Assembly: GCA_035294855.1 (NCBI GenBank)
Contig: DATGKD010000145.1
Location: 1-26,142, forward strand
Direction of reading: 5' to 3'
DNA from: DATGKD01 sp035294855
Lineage (GTDB): Bacteria; Actinomycetota; Acidimicrobiia; Acidimicrobiales; UBA8190
DNA: 26,142 nucleotides
The notes beneath the pieces are model-generated. The model did not search any database. It was not told the DNA's origin and was given only the letters and a program-made list of their open reading frames with translations. Each line of letters begins with the position of its first letter. Position 1 is the first letter of the stretch. A program made the position numbers and the translations under genes. Positions 22,922-26,142 of the stretch are shown here, piece after piece.

Positions 22922-24058
22922 TTGATAGACACGAAACCCGTTGTGACGGACGCCGGGGGCCCGAGGGCGAGGTCGGGGCGGCGGAAACGGAGCTCCCTCC
23001 GTGCCGCGTGGGTGGCTGCGCTCACCTGCTCCGCGTCGCTCGTCGTCGTCGAAGGCGTCGGCCGTGCCTCGGCCGACGACCTCGCCAACGCACGGGCGGA
23101 GGCCGTGCAGCTGGCATCCCAGATTCAGGCCCAGGGCCAGCAACTCGCCGCGCTCTCCGAGCGCTACGACCAAGCGCAGATTCGGCTCCAACAGCTCGAC
23201 CAACAGGTCGCGCAGAGCCAAGCGACGATCGCCCAGACGCAGGCGCAGGTGGTGACCGCGCAGGACGACCTGCGTCGCCAGGCTGTCCAGGACTACACCG
23301 CTGGCGGCAACAACAACGGCCTCGAACAGTTCTTCGCGCCGAGCGGTGTCGGGGCGGCCGCGGTCCAGGAGTACCAGCAGGTGGCGAGCAGCAGCCTCTC
23401 CGGTTCGATCGACCGGTTGCGGCAGCTCCAGGCGGTCCTCGACGCACAAACCGCCGCGTTGCAGAGTCAGCGCACACAGGCGGCGAGCGCTCTCGCGTCG
23501 GCGGCGACAGCCAAACAAGCGGCGACGACCCTCCTCACGAACCAACAGGCCACCTTGTCGAAGGTGAAGGGCACGATCGCCACCCTCGTCGCCCAACAGC
23601 AAGCAGCGGAAGCGGCCGCACAAGCCGCCGCCTTTCAGGCGAGGCTGGCGGCCCAGCGTGCCTCTGCTCTGGGCAGTCTCGCCGCCGCCCCCGCCGCGCC
23701 CAACGGGGGTGGCGCCCGAGCCGTCGCCGCCGCGGAATCGCAAATCGGCGTCCCGTACGTGTGGGCCGGTGCAACCCCCGGTGCGGGCTTCGACTGTTCA
23801 GGCCTCACCATGTGGGCGTGGGCCCAGGCGGGGGTGGCGCTGTCGCATTCCGCCGCGGACCAGTACAACGAGACGACCCACGTCCCGCTCTCCGACCTCC
23901 AACCCGGCGACCTTCTCTTCTACAACGAGGGCGGCACGATCGGGCACGTCACGATGTACGTGGCGCCCGGGGAGATGGTCCAAGCCATGGAGACCGGCAC
24001 GAGGATCCAGATCACGGGCATCTGGACGAGCGGATTGGTAGGGGCCGGCCGTCCCTGA
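22922..24058 (+). CDS. Secreted NlpC/P60 peptidoglycan hydrolase with N-terminal coiled coil
   Basis: 378 residues from TTG 22922; a GTG at codon 8 is an alternative. A basic N-terminus (RSGRRKRSSLRA) and hydrophobic core (AAWVAALTCSASLVVVEGV) end at ASADD (about 49-53), a Sec signal peptide. Residues 52-250 are Gln/Ala-rich coiled coil, as in RipA-type endopeptidases. The C-terminal NlpC/P60 domain (about 265-378) holds ESQIGVPYVWAGATPGAGFDCSGL with the Cys292 nucleophile and GTIGHVTMYV with His342. SDLQPGDLLFYN is the conserved stretch between. The third polar residue is not obvious (MVQAMETG). It would cut stem peptides, probably at cell division, with the coiled coil giving autoinhibition or FtsX-like contact by analogy. 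Confidence 0.94.
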   Translation: MIDTKPVVTDAGGPRARSGRRKRSSLRAAWVAALTCSASLVVVEGVGRASADDLANARAEAVQLASQIQAQGQQLAALSERYDQAQIRLQQLDQQVAQSQATIAQTQAQVVTAQDDLRRQAVQDYTAGGNNNGLEQFFAPSGVGAAAVQEYQQVASSSLSGSIDRLRQLQAVLDAQTAALQSQRTQAASALASAATAKQAATTLLTNQQATLSKVKGTIATLVAQQQAAEAAAQAAAFQARLAAQRASALGSLAAAPAAPNGGGARAVAAAESQIGVPYVWAGATPGAGFDCSGLTMWAWAQAGVALSHSAADQYNETTHVPLSDLQPGDLLFYNEGGTIGHVTMYVAPGEMVQAMETGTRIQITGIWTSGLVGAGRP

Positions 24059-24091
24059 CCGGCTCGAGCTGAGCTGCGATGACGGATCGCT

Positions 24092-24910
24092 CTACGGCTG
24101 GTCGACGCGCCCAGACGGCTGTCCCGGGTCCGCAAGCCAGTCGGGCGGGAGCCGCCCTTCCGCACCCGGCTCCCGGGGTCCGGGAGGACGGCTGAACCGG
24201 AACGCAAGTGGCTCTCGTCCGACTTGCACGACGATCGCCTGTCCCGTTCCCTCGCCGAGGACACATCCGAGCACCGCCTCGGCGACCGACTCGGGTGCGA
24301 TCATCGGGAAGCCCGAGCCCGCCAGGGCGTCACGTACCTCGCCGTCGATGAGCGGCGTATCCACGAGGCCCGGGCAGATCGCGTTGATCGTGACGTGCTG
24401 CTCGAGTAGGTGAGGGGCCAACGAGCGGACGAATCCGACGACGGCGTGTTTGGTGAGGGTGTAGACGGGATCACCGGGAAAGCCGATCACGCCCGCCAAC
24501 GACGAGGTGGCGACCACGGCCCCTCCCCCGCGCTTGACGATCTCGGGAAGGACGGCGCGCGTACCGAACACGACGCCGTCGATGTTGACCGACATGATCC
24601 GCCGGTAGCTCTCGTCGGTGAGTTGCGTGATGTCCGGTTGTCCAGTCGTCACCCCTGCGTTCAGGTAGGCGATATCCAACCCGCCCTTCGACGTCGCCGC
24701 GTCGATCACCGAGTCCCATTCCGACGCGCGCCCGACGTCTGCCACCACCGGCACACCGCCGGTTTCATCGGCCGTCTTCCGGGCGCCGTCCGCCTGCAGG
24801 TCCACAGCGACGACGGTGGCCCCCTCGGCGGCGAATCGTCGAGCCGTGGCCTGTCCGATGCCCGAGGCGGCGCCCGTGACGACCGCCACCTTCCCATCGA
24901 GCGTTCCCAT
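24092..24910 (-). CDS. SDR-family NAD(P)-dependent oxidoreductase
   Basis: 272 residues from ATG 24910, with AGGGAGG 5 nt upstream; the open frame continues 15 codons further but lacks a good start. Classical short-chain dehydrogenase: VVTGAASGIGQATA (10-23, nucleotide loop), VVAVDLQADG (33-42; Asp37 suggests NAD preference), NAGV (84-87), Ser136/137, Tyr150-x3-Lys154 (YTLTK) and ICPGLVDTPL in the later substrate region. The substrate cannot be read. It has a Pro-rich tail (RPPGPREPGAEGRLPPDW) beyond the catalytic core. It converges on the NlpC/P60 gene with a 33-bp gap and is divergent from the lgt-like gene across a region with a hairpin and a palindrome. Confidence 0.92.
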   Translation of the reverse strand: MGTLDGKVAVVTGAASGIGQATARRFAAEGATVVAVDLQADGARKTADETGGVPVVADVGRASEWDSVIDAATSKGGLDIAYLNAGVTTGQPDITQLTDESYRRIMSVNIDGVVFGTRAVLPEIVKRGGGAVVATSSLAGVIGFPGDPVYTLTKHAVVGFVRSLAPHLLEQHVTINAICPGLVDTPLIDGEVRDALAGSGFPMIAPESVAEAVLGCVLGEGTGQAIVVQVGREPLAFRFSRPPGPREPGAEGRLPPDWLADPGQPSGRVDQP

Positions 24911-24981
24911 CGGGACCTCCCTGCGCCATGACCAAGTCGGCGGCGACGCCGACACGCGGACGCTAACAAGTGCCCGGAGCC

Positions 24982-25000
24982 GACAGGGCTGCGCCCTGTC
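24982..25000. repeat. Hairpin GACAGGGC-TGC-GCCCTGTC
   Basis: A perfect 8-bp stem with a 3-nt loop, in the 185-bp divergent region between the SDR gene and the lgt-like gene, 71 bp upstream of the SDR start. No T-tract follows. It may be a 5'-UTR structure or a binding site. Confidence 0.4.
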
Positions 25001-25065
25001 CAGCGAGCCGTGCGGGCGGTCACGACAGAAGGACCCTCGACCTCGGCGCTACGCTCGTCTGCGCC

Positions 25066-25081
25066 CGGAATGATCATTCCG
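25066..25081. promoter_or_regulatory. 16-bp perfect palindrome CGGAATGATCATTCCG, candidate TetR-type operator
   Basis: A 16-bp perfect palindrome ends 14 nt before the ATG of the lgt-like gene and 155 bp upstream of the SDR start. Its length, perfect symmetry and AT-rich centre are typical of TetR/FadR-type repressor sites, though I cannot name the factor. No regulator gene of that type is in the window. Such a site would occur by chance only rarely (one position in 4^8). Confidence 0.6.
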
Positions 25082-25095
25082 TTGCGAACGAAGCC

Positions 25096-25959
25096 ATGAA
25101 GCCGATACCCGTCGCGTTCCACATCGGGCCCCTCGAGGTCCACACCTACGGCATCGGGCTGGCGATCACCTTCTGGTTTGCCTACCGCTACTTCGATCGC
25201 CGCCTGAAGAAGGCGGGCTATCCGACGCAGTGGTTGACCGGCGTCTTCCTCTGGGTGGTCGTGACGTCGATCGTCGGTGCCCGTGCCCTGCACGTCCTCG
25301 CCAACCTGTCCATGTACCGAGCGCACCCCGGTGAGGTCCTCCAGGTGTGGCACGGAGGGTTGTCGTCGTTCGGCGGATTGCTCTTCGGGGTTCCCACCGG
25401 CGTGCTGCTCGCTCGACGGCGGTGCCCTCAACTGCGCACGATCCGTGCTCTCGATCTGGTGGCTCCGGTGCTCGTCGCCGCATGGGGCATCGGACGTCTT
25501 CTGGGCCCTCAGCTCATGGTGAACGGCGGCGGCGATCCGGGCCATCCCACGAGCGCGTGGTACGGCGTCTACTACGCCGGTGACCACCCGAACTTGAAGG
25601 TGCTCCCGATACCGGTCTTCCAGGCGATCGACAGTTTCATCATCTTCGGCATCTTGCTTTTGATCGAACGTCACTACGCCAAGCGACCGAAGGGCTTCGT
25701 ACTGGCGGCCACGATGACGCTGTGGGGCGCCGAACGATTCCTGGAAGAGCGGTTCTGGCTCGGACAGATCGGGCACCTCGGCTCGGTGCTCGTCCAGGTC
25801 GCCGGCCTCGCCCTGTTCGGAGTCGGCGTCGTCGTGCTCGTGATCCTCTGGCGGCGCCAGGTCAACCAGTCAGATGCTTCCCCAGACGAGCCAGCTGAGG
25901 ATCCGGACGCCGTCTCGCCGACCACGTCGGAGGTCCCGACGGTGTCGACGTCAGACTGA
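25096..25959 (+). CDS. Prolipoprotein diacylglyceryl transferase family membrane protein (Lgt-like, divergent)
   Basis: 287 residues from ATG 25096; the frame is open upstream, but that part spans the palindrome and hairpin. About seven membrane helices. Lgt landmarks: VHTYGIGLAITF (15-26, Tyr18), GARALHVL (61-68), WHGGLSSFGGLL (85-96, His86), GIGRLLGPQLMVNGGG (131-146, Arg134) and LWGAERFLEERF (209-220, Arg214). Lgt attaches diacylglycerol from phosphatidylglycerol to the lipobox Cys of preprolipoproteins. The canonical GRIGNFxNxE motif is altered (Asn and Glu missing), and the usual HPTQLYE reads LPIPVFQA, so this may be a paralogue with another role. The C-terminal tail is acidic and Ser/Pro-rich. 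It ends with a 9-bp overlap of the converging gene. Confidence 0.82.
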   Translation: MKPIPVAFHIGPLEVHTYGIGLAITFWFAYRYFDRRLKKAGYPTQWLTGVFLWVVVTSIVGARALHVLANLSMYRAHPGEVLQVWHGGLSSFGGLLFGVPTGVLLARRRCPQLRTIRALDLVAPVLVAAWGIGRLLGPQLMVNGGGDPGHPTSAWYGVYYAGDHPNLKVLPIPVFQAIDSFIIFGILLLIERHYAKRPKGFVLAATMTLWGAERFLEERFWLGQIGHLGSVLVQVAGLALFGVGVVVLVILWRRQVNQSDASPDEPAEDPDAVSPTTSEVPTVSTSD

Positions 25960-26142
25960 CCGCGTCGGACCGTCCGATCCGGCACGAGGCGGACGCCCGG
26001 GCCCGGGAGGGCCGGCAAAAGCCTGCGCAATCGACAGCCATTCGCGAGCAGTCGAGCCGTCGACGATCAAGTCGGCATCCAGAACGTTTCGGCGCTGCGT
26101 GACCACGAGACAGAAGTCGAGCGCCGAACCGGAGACCGAGTT
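25951..26142 (-). CDS. TIGR03084-like (mycothiol-dependent maleylpyruvate isomerase superfamily) protein, 3' part only
   Basis: A minus-strand frame open from the window edge to the TGA at 25951-25953, giving the last 63 residues of a protein; the start lies beyond the window. SALDFCLVVTQRRNVLDADL (about 6-25), then AREWLSIAQAFAGPPGPGR (about 32-50), match the C-terminal signature I recall from TIGR03084-type actinobacterial metal-binding proteins of the DinB/maleylpyruvate isomerase superfamily. The enzymatic role is unknown. Its stop overlaps the lgt-like gene tail to tail by 9 bp. Confidence 0.75.
   Translation of the reverse strand, partial: NSVSGSALDFCLVVTQRRNVLDADLIVDGSTAREWLSIAQAFAGPPGPGRPPRAGSDGPTRSV

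Noticed and set aside
21451..24072. 873-residue plus-strand frame
   Set aside because: It spans PEBP, eIF2B-like and NlpC/P60 genes in wrong frames; composition is Arg/Pro/Gly-rich and no motif is present.
1..26142. tRNA, rRNA, CRISPR, transposase, integrase or attachment-site signals
   Set aside because: None recognised by eye on either strand; the only mobile elements seen are the two inteins.

Overview
The window is GC-rich, with dense coding, 4-bp ATGA/GTGA start-stop overlaps and many GTG starts. Together with a Suf-type iron-sulfur assembly gene, an actinobacterial-style MutY, an ethylmalonyl-CoA pathway module and the tail of a TIGR03084/mycothiol-isomerase-like protein, this points to a chromosomal segment of an actinomycete-phylum bacterium. 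My guess is an uncultured Acidimicrobiia-like lineage, but this is inference from gene families only. I see no tRNA, rRNA, CRISPR array, insertion sequence or phage gene. No gene-free stretch exceeds 300 bp; the longest is 185 bp, between the SDR gene and the lgt-like gene.

Layout. 1-876: the end of a crotonase/dienoyl-CoA isomerase gene (+). 896-5095: a small four-cysteine protein and sufB (-). sufB is interrupted by two separate in-frame inteins (3569-4720 and 1844-3064), each carrying a LAGLIDADG homing endonuclease. 5258-7411: an S9A oligopeptidase (+), divergent from sufB across a perfect 12-bp palindrome. 7433-17011: a long minus-strand run. Read in transcription order it holds a DUF6941-like protein, mesaconyl-CoA hydratase (MaoC type), MutY, an MBL-fold hydrolase, a flavin reductase, a 66-residue zinc-ribbon protein, a YfhO-like membrane protein, a RmlC-like epimerase, an XRE regulator, an LLM flavin oxidoreductase and a RodZ-C-terminus-like membrane protein. 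17046-19327: a SAM methyltransferase and a long acyl-CoA dehydrogenase (+). 19340-22818: CoA-ester lyase, DUF885 peptidase, PEBP protein and an eIF2B-like hypothetical (-). 22922-24058: secreted coiled-coil NlpC/P60 hydrolase (+). 24092-24910: SDR (-). 25096-25959: Lgt-family protein (+). 25951-26142: partial TIGR03084-like gene (-).

How the genes work together. The MaoC hydratase, the long acyl-CoA dehydrogenase and the HpcH/HpaI-type lyase, all within about 4.2 kb, match three steps of the ethylmalonyl-CoA pathway for acetyl-CoA assimilation: methylsuccinyl-CoA to mesaconyl-CoA to beta-methylmalyl-CoA to glyoxylate plus propionyl-CoA. The DUF6941-like gene overlaps the hydratase gene by GTGA and is probably translated with it. 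RmlC-like and XRE genes overlap by ATGA. The most striking element is the doubly inteinated sufB: an essential Fe-S scaffold whose maturation needs two protein-splicing events. It stands apart from any sufC/sufD in this window and next to a conserved-looking cysteine protein.
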